57,332 bases of DNA from positions 1-57,332 of the forward strand of contig VCAY01000004.1 of NCBI GenBank assembly GCA_013607635.1, read 5' to 3'. This DNA is from Campylobacterota bacterium. GTDB taxonomy: Bacteria > Campylobacterota > Campylobacteria > Campylobacterales > Sulfurimonadaceae. Of the stretch, positions 1 to 8,700 are shown one piece after another. Both the position numbers and the translations under genes were made by a program. Each line of letters starts with the position of its first letter. Position 1 is the stretch's first letter. The notes below the pieces were generated by a model that did no database searches, had not been told where the DNA came from, and saw only the letters and a list, made by a program, of their open reading frames with translations.

Positions 1-1
1 G

Positions 2-76
2 GAACACAAAATTAAACATAGTAAGTGGAAAGATTTAAAAAGTTTTGTCATAGAACATAAATCTCATAAAAATTAG
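2..76 (+). CDS. C-terminal fragment of a gene cut by the window edge
   Basis: An open frame runs from base 2 to a TAG at 74-76 and would encode the last 24 residues of a lysine- and histidine-rich protein. Only the tail is present, so no family can be named. It is on the same strand as the cobalamin genes that follow. It could also be a chance open frame, because the stretch is short and AT-rich. Confidence 0.35.
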   Translation, partial: EHKIKHSKWKDLKSFVIEHKSHKN

Positions 77-174
77 TTACAGATTGTGCATAATTTTATT
101 ACGAGATGTAATATAGAATATAAGTTAAGTATTGGGTAAATTGATAATAAATATTCACGGGAGTTAGAATTAAT
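77..174 (+). promoter_or_regulatory. Leader/promoter region of the cobM-cbiG operon
   Basis: This AT-rich gap holds a TAGAAT at 114-119 that could serve as a -10 box, and a GGGAG Shine-Dalgarno sequence about 9 bases before the ATG at 175. I see no cobalamin-riboswitch core here. The promoter call rests only on resemblance to the TATAAT/TAGAAT -10 elements common in Campylobacterota. Confidence 0.4.
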
Positions 175-924
175 ATGATTAAATTCGTAGGTGCAGGTCC
201 AGGGGATGCGGAACTTATAACAGTCAAAGGGATGAAAGCTTTACAAGAGGCGGAAGTGGTGCTTTATACTGGCTCTTTAGTACCTCGTGAACTGCTTGAC
301 TGGTGCAGGGAGGGGACGATTATTGAAAACTCTGCCGATATGAGTTATGAGGATATTTTTGCTTTTATGAAACAATATGCCCACAAAAAGTTTGTACGTC
401 TGCATACGGGGGATAGTTCCATCTACTCAACGATTGCCAAACAGATAGTATATTTGCAAAATCAAAATATAGACTTTGAGATCATTCCGGGGGTAACGGC
501 GGCATTTGGTGCGGCGGCTTCTGCTGGGATTGAGTACACGATTCCGGGAGTTTCTCAAACGCTTATCATCTCACGCGTAGAGGGGAAAACACCAAACCCT
601 GAAAGCTTAGAGCAACTCCTCTCAAACAGACACTCCTCTTTTGCTTTTTATCTCTCGATACGGCTTATAAAAAAGCTCAAAGAGAGTGCTTTGAAGCTTG
701 GGTATAGTCAAGATACCCCTTGTTGGGTGGTAGAGCGGGCAACCTGGGCAGATGAGAAGATCTATAAAGCTACGCTTAGCGATATAGAGACAAAAGTGGC
801 ACACATTAAGGGAGTGGCTTTGATACTTTTTGGGGAGTTTTTAAACCAAAACCCAACAGCAGAGTCGCACCTCTATACACAAAAGTATAAAAAAGAGGCT
901 AAAAAGGATTCAAAAGCGTTATGA
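175..924 (+). CDS. cobM: Precorrin-4 / cobalt-precorrin-4 C11-methyltransferase
   Basis: This 249-residue protein is of normal length for CobM/CbiF. It transfers a methyl group from S-adenosylmethionine to C11 of precorrin-4 in corrin ring synthesis in the cytoplasm. The N-terminus carries the tetrapyrrole-methylase loop VGAGPGDAELIT, followed by LHTGDSSIYS near residue 80 and the SAM-binding PGVTAAFGAAASAG near residue 104, all typical of this subfamily. The neighbouring cbiG overlaps its stop codon by an ATGA, so the two are translationally coupled. The presence of cbiG suggests the cobalt-early (anaerobic-type) pathway, for which the name cbiF would be used. Confidence 0.92.
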   Translation: MIKFVGAGPGDAELITVKGMKALQEAEVVLYTGSLVPRELLDWCREGTIIENSADMSYEDIFAFMKQYAHKKFVRLHTGDSSIYSTIAKQIVYLQNQNIDFEIIPGVTAAFGAAASAGIEYTIPGVSQTLIISRVEGKTPNPESLEQLLSNRHSSFAFYLSIRLIKKLKESALKLGYSQDTPCWVVERATWADEKIYKATLSDIETKVAHIKGVALILFGEFLNQNPTAESHLYTQKYKKEAKKDSKAL

Positions 925-1952
925 AGATAGCTATAGCAACGATCAATAACCCATCACTTAAAGCGGCAAAAAAACTGCTACCATATCTAAGTGAACATGA
1001 GTGTCATGTTTTTAACAAGTCTGAAGATGGTGGTATTTTTTATAAATTTGATAAGGTGGATGATATTATGCCTACAGCTTGGGCGGAGTTTGATGCCATA
1101 ATATTTTTAATGGCAACGGGAGCTGTTATTCGCAAGATCGCACCCCATCTCAAAGATAAAGCGACTGATCCTGCCGTGCTTATCATGACACTTGATCTAA
1201 AACGCGTTATTCCTTTGCTTTCTGGACATCTAGGGGGTGCGAATGAGCTTGCCAATGGGTTGTGTAAAAAGATAGAGGGGTGTGTCAATTTTGTAACAAC
1301 GGCAAGTGATCAGATAAAGGTGCTTGCGTTTGATATGTTCGCCAAAAAACACAGGCTTGCTATTAGCAATCTAAAATCTTTAGCAGAGGTTTCCAATGCG
1401 ATTATCAACAAGAAAAAAGTGCAAGTTGTTACTTATCCATCTATGATTGAAGCACTTAAAGCCTTTGAGGGGTATAAAGAGGAGAATTTTGTTTTTGTGA
1501 TGCCGGATGATTTGCAAAATATTCAAAAAGATATCCCAACTGTCTATATCACCCCGCAACATCTGCCAAACACAGCACTGCAACTTCACCCACAAGAGGT
1601 TGTTTTGGGGCTTGGGATGAACAGAGGCACAAGTGCGGATGAAATAGATAAGGCTGTAACAAGATTCTGTTTTGAGCATGGCATAGAAAAAGAGCAGATA
1701 GTAAAATTTGCCAGCTTTAGCGCAAAAGTGGATGAGGCAGGATTGCTAGAGTATGCAAAAGATAAAGAGTTAGAGTTTTTTGATGAAGATGCTATCAATG
1801 CACTAACACAAGAGTTTAGCCCCTCTCAAGCAACAAAGTTTTTTAACATCAAAGGGGTAGCTGAACCTGCTTCGCTTTTGGCAAGTAGATACAAAACACT
1901 GTTTTTAAATAAAAGAGTTTATGGTGGTATAACGGTTGCAGCGGCGTTTTAG
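921..1952 (+). CDS. cbiG: Cobalt-precorrin-5A hydrolase
   Basis: The 343-residue protein resembles CbiG, which opens the delta-lactone of cobalt-precorrin-5A and releases acetaldehyde. The N-terminal domain has the family stretches LMATGAVIRKIAPHLKDK and LLSGHLGGANELA (about residues 64-110). The C-terminal CbiG_C domain starts near VVLGLGMNRGTSADEI (about residue 227). The start ATG lies inside the cobM stop (ATGA overlap). Having CbiG in place of CobG/CobF-type genes supports the anaerobic, cobalt-early route. No truncation is visible. Confidence 0.92.
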   Translation: MKIAIATINNPSLKAAKKLLPYLSEHECHVFNKSEDGGIFYKFDKVDDIMPTAWAEFDAIIFLMATGAVIRKIAPHLKDKATDPAVLIMTLDLKRVIPLLSGHLGGANELANGLCKKIEGCVNFVTTASDQIKVLAFDMFAKKHRLAISNLKSLAEVSNAIINKKKVQVVTYPSMIEALKAFEGYKEENFVFVMPDDLQNIQKDIPTVYITPQHLPNTALQLHPQEVVLGLGMNRGTSADEIDKAVTRFCFEHGIEKEQIVKFASFSAKVDEAGLLEYAKDKELEFFDEDAINALTQEFSPSQATKFFNIKGVAEPASLLASRYKTLFLNKRVYGGITVAAAF

Positions 1953-1961
1953 AATTTATGG

Positions 1962-1967
1962 TATAAT
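1962..1967 (+). promoter_or_regulatory. Extended -10 promoter element before the cbiH leader
   Basis: The sequence TGGTATAAT (TATAAT at 1962-1967 preceded by TGG) matches an extended -10 element. It lies 9 bases after the cbiG stop and would start transcription near 1974, giving cbiH a leader of about 220 bases. The first stem of the structured leader overlaps this box at the DNA level. No clear -35 box is visible. Confidence 0.5.
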
Positions 1968-2120
1968 ATCGAAACAGCAAGGTTGTGAAAAGAGTTAAAC
2001 TCTTTTCACTTTGAGATTCACTTCAAAACCTGCAAGCCTGAAGCGAATCACCAAAACAAACCTTTTCATAAGGTTTTCCTTGTGTTTCGATTTTGTCTTA
2101 TCTCTTTTTTTAGAGATAAG
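1968..2120 (+). ncRNA. Structured leader: predicted four-way junction plus extra hairpin
   Basis: Four nested pairings are seen directly. P1 pairs 1968-1982 with 2078-2091 (14 base pairs with one bulged G at 1977). P2 is 1985-1994 with 2000-2009 (10 perfect pairs). P3 is 2015-2025 with 2039-2049 (one A-C mismatch). P4 is 2058-2064 with 2070-2076 (7 perfect pairs). Together they form a closed four-way junction of about 120 nucleotides. A further 9-pair hairpin follows at 2097-2105/2112-2120. It is placed between a -10 box and cbiH, so a cis-regulatory RNA is the natural reading, but an independent small RNA or a DNA palindrome element is possible. It does not show the cobalamin-riboswitch core. 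Confidence 0.55.
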
Positions 2121-2195
2121 AACACCGCAATTATATCAAACTTTCTATCCAAATTATTATACCAATCAAGGCAGTGACTTTACAGGAGCAAGAAT

Positions 2196-2996
2196 ATGGG
2201 AAAATTGACATTAGTTTCAACTGGTGCAGGTGGAGATAGATACTTAACACAAGAGGCGATAGATGCCATAAAAGAGGCAGATTTAATTGTAGCATATACA
2301 AAATATGCAAAAGATTTAGTTCATATAATAGAAGATAAAGAGGTCTTTACCACACCTATGACTAAAGAGATAGAGCGAGTGCAGCACGCTATAGAGGAAG
2401 CAAAAAAAGGGCGCACTGTAGCACTGCTTTCAAATGGTGATGCCAATGTCTATGCGATGGGCTCTTTGGTGGTGGAGCTTTTGGATGCTTATGATTTGTG
2501 GGAGAGCATAGAATACAGATCACTGCCTGGGATTAGTTCAGTTTTAGCCCTAGCTTCTGAAGTGGGTGCACCGCTGAGTCAAGATTTTTGTCTGATTTCA
2601 CTCTCAGATAGACTTACAGCTGCCGAGCTTATCCAAAAGCGTATCAAGTTTGCGCTTGAGGCTGATTTTGTGATCTCTATCTACAACCCAAAGAGTAGAA
2701 GCCGTCTTAAGCCTTATAGTGATATGCTCGAGCAGTTAAAGGGCATAGATCCAAAACGGGTAGTTGTTATAGCGCGTGATCTTGGACGCAAAGATCAGAT
2801 GATCAAGATCATCACAGCTAAAGAGCTGATCGATGCGGGGGTAGAGAATGAAGATGTCAATATGTCCACAACCCTGCTCATTGGCAACTCCACAACAAAA
2901 CTTACACGCAACGCAAAGGTTTTAACCCCAAGGGGCTATTTAAATAAATACGAATTAAGTGGCAAAGAGAAAGGGGAGTGGAAAAAAGTAAATTAA
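2196..2996 (+). CDS. cbiH: Precorrin-3B / cobalt-precorrin-3 C17-methyltransferase
   Basis: This 266-residue protein matches CobJ/CbiH, which methylates C17 with ring contraction. Visible family features are VSTGAGGDRYLT at the N-terminus, LLSNGDANVYAMGS near residue 78 and SLPGISSVLALASEVGAPLSQDF near residue 112, where the last is given here only in outline of the SAM-binding strand. An AGGAGC Shine-Dalgarno precedes the ATG. It is separated from cbiG by a structured leader with its own likely promoter, and ends tail-to-tail with cbiL with a 4-base overlap. Confidence 0.92.
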   Translation: MGKLTLVSTGAGGDRYLTQEAIDAIKEADLIVAYTKYAKDLVHIIEDKEVFTTPMTKEIERVQHAIEEAKKGRTVALLSNGDANVYAMGSLVVELLDAYDLWESIEYRSLPGISSVLALASEVGAPLSQDFCLISLSDRLTAAELIQKRIKFALEADFVISIYNPKSRSRLKPYSDMLEQLKGIDPKRVVVIARDLGRKDQMIKIITAKELIDAGVENEDVNMSTTLLIGNSTTKLTRNAKVLTPRGYLNKYELSGKEKGEWKKVN

Positions 2997-3670
2997 CTTC
3001 TCTTTGCAAAGTTGATAAAAAGGGTCATATATTTTTTCACCTTTGCTATCTTTGAGGGGGTGATTTTTGCATCTTCAAGGTACATATTTTCAAAGGTGTA
3101 AAAGTCACCCTCACCTAAGTTTTCTGTATCCATGCCGATCTTAGGACGCATAAAGATTTGTGTAGCTTTTACTTCTGAACGGGGATTGATAGGCTTGATG
3201 ATGAGCTCTTCATCACCCAAACAAAGTGCTTTTTTCGCCTCTGCTGATGCTGCGCTAAAGGAGGTTATACCTGCAATTACCTCGCAATTTTTATAGATAT
3301 TTGCATCTTTTTCTTTGATAATATCAAGCAGATAGTAGATGCTTGAGTAGATTGCCGCATCACCAAGTGTTACAAAACATACCTTGTTGTATCTCTTGAG
3401 TGTATCTAAGATCACATCAGCCTCATCTACCCAGTCTTCATGCCTAAAGCGCATAGGGGAATATACCGGCACAATCGGTTTGCGTGCATGTAACATCTCT
3501 AAGGCACTCGAGACTATCTTGTAGCTAATGGATTTGTTAAAGCTGTTGTCTTCGCTCTTTGTAGGGACACAGATCGCATCACACTCTTTAAATGCATGAA
3601 GTGCTTTAAGTGTTAAGAGCTTAACATCCCCTGGACCCAAAGAGACCATATAGAGTTTTTGGTTCATCAT
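2993..3670 (-). CDS. cbiL: Precorrin-2 / cobalt-precorrin-2 C20-methyltransferase
   Basis: The 225-residue protein is a CobI/CbiL-type SAM methylase acting on C20 of precorrin-2. It begins with the methylase loop SLGPGDVKLLTLKA, has FVTLGDAAIYSS near residue 98, and VIAGITSFSAASAEAK near residue 133. It is transcribed away from jetA and toward cbiH. Two adjacent ATG codons (3670 and 3667) are possible starts; an AAAAGGC stretch lies just upstream. It is a little shorter than the roughly 230-240 residues usual for the family, with all motifs present. Confidence 0.9.
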   Translation of the reverse strand: MMNQKLYMVSLGPGDVKLLTLKALHAFKECDAICVPTKSEDNSFNKSISYKIVSSALEMLHARKPIVPVYSPMRFRHEDWVDEADVILDTLKRYNKVCFVTLGDAAIYSSIYYLLDIIKEKDANIYKNCEVIAGITSFSAASAEAKKALCLGDEELIIKPINPRSEVKATQIFMRPKIGMDTENLGEGDFYTFENMYLEDAKITPSKIAKVKKYMTLFINFAKRS

Positions 3671-3682
3671 TGCCTTTTTTGC

Positions 3683-3716
3683 GATAGTTTAGCTAAAATA
3701 TACTTATGAAACTATC
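3683..3716. promoter_or_regulatory. Inverted repeat in the cbiL/jetA divergent promoter region
   Basis: GATAGTTT at 3683-3690 is repeated in inverted form as AAACTATC at 3709-3716, with an 18-base spacer that holds TAAAAT (3694-3699), a plausible -10 box for jetA. Placement between two divergent genes and over the presumed jetA start region suggests an operator. This is inference; no regulator is known to me for this sequence. Confidence 0.4.
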
Positions 3717-3744
3717 ATGCACTAAAACTTATGGGTAGTTGTTT

Positions 3745-5187
3745 ATGAACTACGAATACCTAAAAAATCTCAAAAAGTATAACCATACGCTTAAACTACT
3801 GTGTAGTGATAACTTTGCGATGATGGTTGCTTTTTTTTATTTTGTTTTTGTGCAAAAGAGGCATATTGCCATTGCGCAAGAGCAGATACTGTGCTATTTG
3901 GATGATTTTTTATTCCAAATCAATCAAACCTATCCAGATGCTTTTGTAAAATCTCCTAAAGATTATCTTGATGATTTTGTGCGTGATAACAGTGGTTATC
4001 TCAAACGCTACTATGGCGGTGACGGAGAGCTTTTGTATGAGCTTACCCCCTATACCCAAAAAGCTTTGGAGTTTATAGAATCGCTTGAAAAAAAAGAGTT
4101 TGTAGGGAGTCGCACGAAGTTTAGTGTTATTTTGGAGCTTTTAGAGGAGTTGATATATGAGACAAGCTTTAGCGATCAAGAGCGGATCGCAAAGCTACAA
4201 AAAGAGCGTCTTGCGATCGATAAAAAGATTGAGGCGATCACAAAAGGGGAAGATATCCGCTTTGACAGCAGTCGCGTCAAAGAGAGTTTTATGCTCATAG
4301 AGGAGCAATCGCGGAAACTTTTGTATGATTTTTCACAAATAGAGCACAACTTTAGAGAGCTGAATTTGCTAGCGATGGAGCGGATAGCTACTACAGATGA
4401 GAGTAAAGATAGGGTGCTTGGATCTATTTTTGAAGATGAAAACCTGATACGAGAGAGTGACGAAGGAAAAAGTTTCTTTGCTTTTTGGCAGATACTCACC
4501 AACAGCCAATTAAGTGAACAATTTAGTGAGATGATTGCATCGATCTACCAACTCAAGGAGATTAAAGAGCTCGATAGAGATGAGCGTCTAAAGGATCTTA
4601 AGTTTGATCTGATCTCTAATGCCGACAAGATTGCCAAAGTCACCTCCAAACTTATGGAGCAGTTACGACGATTTCTCGATGAGAGGGTTTGGGTTGAGAA
4701 CAAAAAGATCTTGGAGCTTTGCAAGTCTGTGGAGAAAAAAGCGATAGAGATCAAAGAGAATCCTCCTGGGCAAAGGGGGTTTGTGCAGATCGATGGGGCA
4801 AAGGTAAAGATTGAGAGTGTGTTTGAAAAATCGCTTTATGAGATCAAGACACAAACAGATCTCAAAGCAGATATCAAAGAGAGTGAAGAGCTCGATATCG
4901 ATATGCAAAGTTTGTATCATATCTTTTTTGTCGATGAGGCAAAGATTAAACAACAGATTAACCACTTTTTACAGATCAAAGAGCAGGTGGCTTTGAAGCA
5001 GGTTGTAGAAAAATTTCCCGTTACAAAAGGGGTTGCGGAGGTTGTAGCGTATCTCTCTATTGCTAAAAATTCTAAAAACTCCATTGTTGATCTTCATCAA
5101 AAAGAGTATATCGAGATAGAAGATGCAACACACCATCAAAAAAGGGTGAGTGTACCAAAGATTATCTATGTGAGAGAAACAAAATGA
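3745..5187 (+). CDS. jetA: Wadjet system kleisin subunit JetA
   Basis: The 480-residue protein is in the position and size range of JetA, the MukF-like kleisin of Wadjet. Wadjet is a condensin-type complex that extrudes loops on small circular DNA and cuts it, protecting against plasmids. The protein is largely helical and charged. The first third looks like a winged-helix region, followed by long helices with EELIYETSFSDQERIAKLQK near residue 135. I start it at the ATG at 3745; a TTG at 3739 is an alternative. Its stop overlaps jetB by ATGA. Identification rests mainly on the jetC and jetD neighbours plus size and order. Confidence 0.85.
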   Translation: MNYEYLKNLKKYNHTLKLLCSDNFAMMVAFFYFVFVQKRHIAIAQEQILCYLDDFLFQINQTYPDAFVKSPKDYLDDFVRDNSGYLKRYYGGDGELLYELTPYTQKALEFIESLEKKEFVGSRTKFSVILELLEELIYETSFSDQERIAKLQKERLAIDKKIEAITKGEDIRFDSSRVKESFMLIEEQSRKLLYDFSQIEHNFRELNLLAMERIATTDESKDRVLGSIFEDENLIRESDEGKSFFAFWQILTNSQLSEQFSEMIASIYQLKEIKELDRDERLKDLKFDLISNADKIAKVTSKLMEQLRRFLDERVWVENKKILELCKSVEKKAIEIKENPPGQRGFVQIDGAKVKIESVFEKSLYEIKTQTDLKADIKESEELDIDMQSLYHIFFVDEAKIKQQINHFLQIKEQVALKQVVEKFPVTKGVAEVVAYLSIAKNSKNSIVDLHQKEYIEIEDATHHQKRVSVPKIIYVRETK

Positions 5188-5756
5188 ATAAAGATGCAAA
5201 AACAGCCATAATCCTTTTGCTCAAGGGGATCTTTTACAAGGGTGATAATGAGCGGGCTTTTTTTGAGCTTACAACCAATAGTTACGGATCGATATCGGAC
5301 TATTTTGCAACTATTGGGCTTGAGGTGATGGTGGATGAAGCGGATGGGTATGCGTACCTTAAAAACAAAGATGATGAAGATGAAGCAGAACCTTTGCCAA
5401 AAGTGATACAAAAAAGGGAGTTAAGCTATAAAGTTTCACTCCTTTTGATGTTGCTTCGCAAGAAGATAGCAGAGTTTGATATGCAAAGTGAGAATGAAAA
5501 GGCGGTTGTAGCCAAAGAGGATATTGTAGCCGAGATTTTACTTTTTTTGGATCTAAAGTTTAATGAAGTCAAGATCAAAAAAGAGATCGATAGCACCATC
5601 AAAAAGGTAGAGGATCTCGGTTTTTTAAAGAGGGTAAAAAACTACGAGGATCTTTATGAGATCAAAAGTGCGATCAAATCGTTTGTAGATATCGAATTTT
5701 TAGAAAATCTCGATAAAAAACTTCAAGAGTATAAAGAGGTAAGATTATGGAGTTAA
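5184..5756 (+). CDS. jetB: Wadjet system KITE subunit JetB
   Basis: This 190-residue protein sits between the kleisin and the SMC gene, as JetB (MukE-like KITE protein) does. It binds the kleisin and regulates the SMC ATPase. Winged-helix-like segments can be seen, such as YKVSLLLMLLRKKIAEFD (about residues 82-99) followed by a second helical domain containing VDIEFLENLDKKLQEYKEV near the end. The start ATG overlaps the jetA stop, and its own stop overlaps the jetC start by 10 bases, so the subunits are translationally coupled. Assignment is by context and size rather than by a diagnostic motif. Confidence 0.83.
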   Translation: MNKDAKTAIILLLKGIFYKGDNERAFFELTTNSYGSISDYFATIGLEVMVDEADGYAYLKNKDDEDEAEPLPKVIQKRELSYKVSLLLMLLRKKIAEFDMQSENEKAVVAKEDIVAEILLFLDLKFNEVKIKKEIDSTIKKVEDLGFLKRVKNYEDLYEIKSAIKSFVDIEFLENLDKKLQEYKEVRLWS

Positions 5757-8700
5757 GGTTTGATTTTGCAACTGATGATGCAACAACGGGGTTTAGGCTT
5801 GAGAGGTTTGAGCTTTATAACTGGGGGACTTACGATAAAAAGATCGTCAGCTTGGAGATGGGTAGAGAAAATGCTCTACTTACCGGTGATATAGGGAGTG
5901 GAAAATCAACGATCGTTGATGCTCTTACAACCCTCTTGGTGCCCCACCAAAAGATCATCTACAATAAAGCTGCCGGAGCAAACACGAAAGAGAGAACACT
6001 TTACTCTTACATTGTCGGGGAGTATAAAGCAACACAAGATGAAGATTTTGGCTTCTCAAAGGCGGTGGCACTTCGAGATGAGAGTAGCTTTAGTGTACTT
6101 TTGGGAAGGTTTGAAAACATCGGTTTTGAAGAGAGTGTGAGCTTGGCACAATTTTTTTGGATCAAACAAAAAAAGGTGTATAAGTTTTTTGTTGTCTCCA
6201 AAGGAGAGCTTTCTATCAAAAAAGATTTTATCCCAACATTTAATGATGTAAGGGGACTAAAGAGGAGGTTAAGAGAGCTACCGCATACAGTTGTTTTCGA
6301 TACTTTTAGCGACTATTTTAAAAGTTTTGGCAGAGAGATGGGGATCAAAAACGAGCAAGCGCTTAACCTTTTTTACCAAACTGTCTCGCTCAAGTCTATT
6401 GGCAACCTTACAGAGTTTATACGAACCCACATGCTCGAAGATGTAAAGCTTGATGAGAAGGTGGACGAGCTTTGCCAAAACTTCGCAACGCTTAATCATA
6501 CCCATGATCTTATTGTAGAAGCTCAGGAGCAGATCGATCTGTTAAAGCCTATTAAAAAAGAGTATGGCAGGTATGCTGATGCAAGCACCAATTATGATCT
6601 TTACACCACCATGCGTAATGGGCTAAATCTCTATTTTAGTTTTTTTGAAGAGGAGTTGTTAACCAAAAAGCTAGAGGATCTGGAGGTGCAAAAAGCAAAA
6701 GCCAGCTCCAAAAAGCAGATCCAGCAAAAAACCCTTGATGCGATTGATGAAAAGATTGTTAATATCAAGTTGGAGTTGCAAAAAAACGGCTTTGATAGAA
6801 TCAACAGCATTGAGACACAAATCAGGCAATTTGGGGAGCATCTGCGCTTTGCCAAACAACAAAATGAGACCTATAATGCTTTGGTGAAAAAACTGGGGCT
6901 CAAAGCGGTATCGAATGAGCATACCTTTTTGACAACAAAACAGAATGTAAGCAAAAAATTTGTAAACATTGAGCAAGAAAAAACCAGATATCAAAATGAG
7001 ATAAGCATAGACAGTGTTGCGAAACAGCGCTATAAAGAGGAGATGGATGAGGTGGAAGTTGAGATAGTCTATCTTAAAAATAACCCCTCCAATATCCCCC
7101 ACAAAATCTCTAAAATACGCGATCAAATGGCTAGATCACTTGGAGTGGAGCTATCACAACTCCCTTTTGTCGGCGAGCTTATCAATGTAACTGATACAAA
7201 GTGGCAAGGAGCGATAGAGCGGGTTTTGCATAACACTGCACTCTCGTTGCTTGTTGCTAAGGAGTATTATGAAGAGGTAAGCGCGTATGTGGAGCAAACA
7301 GATCTCAAAGGGAAGTTAGTTTATCTCAAAGTTGATACGAAAAAAGAGGGGCAGTTTTTTGATCAAAGTGTGCCAAATTCACTCCTTGACAAGATAGAGA
7401 TAAAAGCCGATACCCCCTATTTTAATGTGCTAAATTCCCTTTTGCATGAGCGCTTTGAGATAGCGTGTGTCGATAGTTTAAGTGATTTTAGAAGGTACAA
7501 AAAAGCACTCACCATCAATGGGCAGTTTAAGAGTAATCTGGTGCGTCATGAGAAAGATGACAGGTTTGATATTGAGGATAGATCACGATGGATTTTAGGG
7601 TGGGATAACCTTGCAAAGCTTGAAGAGTTTGAGAAGCGTTTAGAGGATGTAGAGCAAAAACATACCTTTGTAGCAGCACGCATAGCAAACAATCAAGCCG
7701 AGCTTAAAAAGATAGATGAGCAAAGGGACACGCTTCGGGATATTTTGCAGTTTGAGAGTTTTGAGAGGATCGATTGGTACCGATACAGCAAAGAGATCGA
7801 GAAGTTAGAGCAGGAGAAGGATGCGCTTGAGAAGAGTAGCGATATTATTCAAACATTGCAAAAGAGTTTAGAAGATACACAGCTTGAGCAAAGAGAGCAC
7901 AAGCAAAAAGCTGAAGAGCTTGTTTCCAAGGTTGCCAAACTCGAAGAGCAGATAGAGCAAAAGCAGCTCGATCTCGGTAGAGTCAAGCTGATTCAGGAAA
8001 ATGGAACCCTCGATGAAGAACTTAAAGAGCAGCTAGATGCGATCAAAGAGGAGGTGTTGCAAAAAGATCTCACGCTTGCAACGCTCAGTAGTGAGAAAAC
8101 AAAACTCAGAGAGCATCTACAAAATAAGATCGATAAGTTCTCCAAAATATTGCAGGCAACCACATCAAAGATTGCGACAATGCAGTCAACATTTATCGCA
8201 AAATTTCCGGTTATCTCCAAAGAGTTTGGTGTTGGGGTGGAGTATGCACAAGAGTTTCTCAAAAAGCTCGATGATCTGCAAAAAGATAACCTGCCAAAAT
8301 GGAAAGGGAAGTTTAAACAACTCCTTAAAGAGAGCACCATTAGAGATATTGTGATGTTTCAAACGACACTGGAGAAAAACGCAAGTGATATTCAAACTAA
8401 AATCGATACCATCAACCGATCGTTACGAGATATCGAATACAGTGAAGGAACCTATATAGAGCTTAAGGCAGAGGGTTCTAAGATCAAAGATATCAAAGAG
8501 TTTCGACAAACACTCAAACAGATCATCTCCGGGGCGATCGATGAGAACAACGAGTATGATGAGCAGAAGTTTTTGCAAATTAAAGAACTTATTGCGCGTT
8601 TTAATGGGCGTGAAGGGTACAGCGATGTTGATAAAAAGTGGCGTAAGCTTGTGATCGATGTGCGAAACTGGTTTGATTTTAGTGCTATAGAGCGTTATGT

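Noticed and set aside
1968..2195. Cobalamin riboswitch, NiCo riboswitch or attC site in the cbiH leader
   Set aside because: The conserved core sequences of both riboswitches are not seen, and the ends do not carry the GTTRRRY-type boxes of an attC site, although a single extrahelical base is present.
2011..2208. Open frame of 65 codons before cbiH
   Set aside because: It lies across the hairpins of the structured leader, overlaps the cbiH start, and its translation is compositionally odd with no family resemblance.
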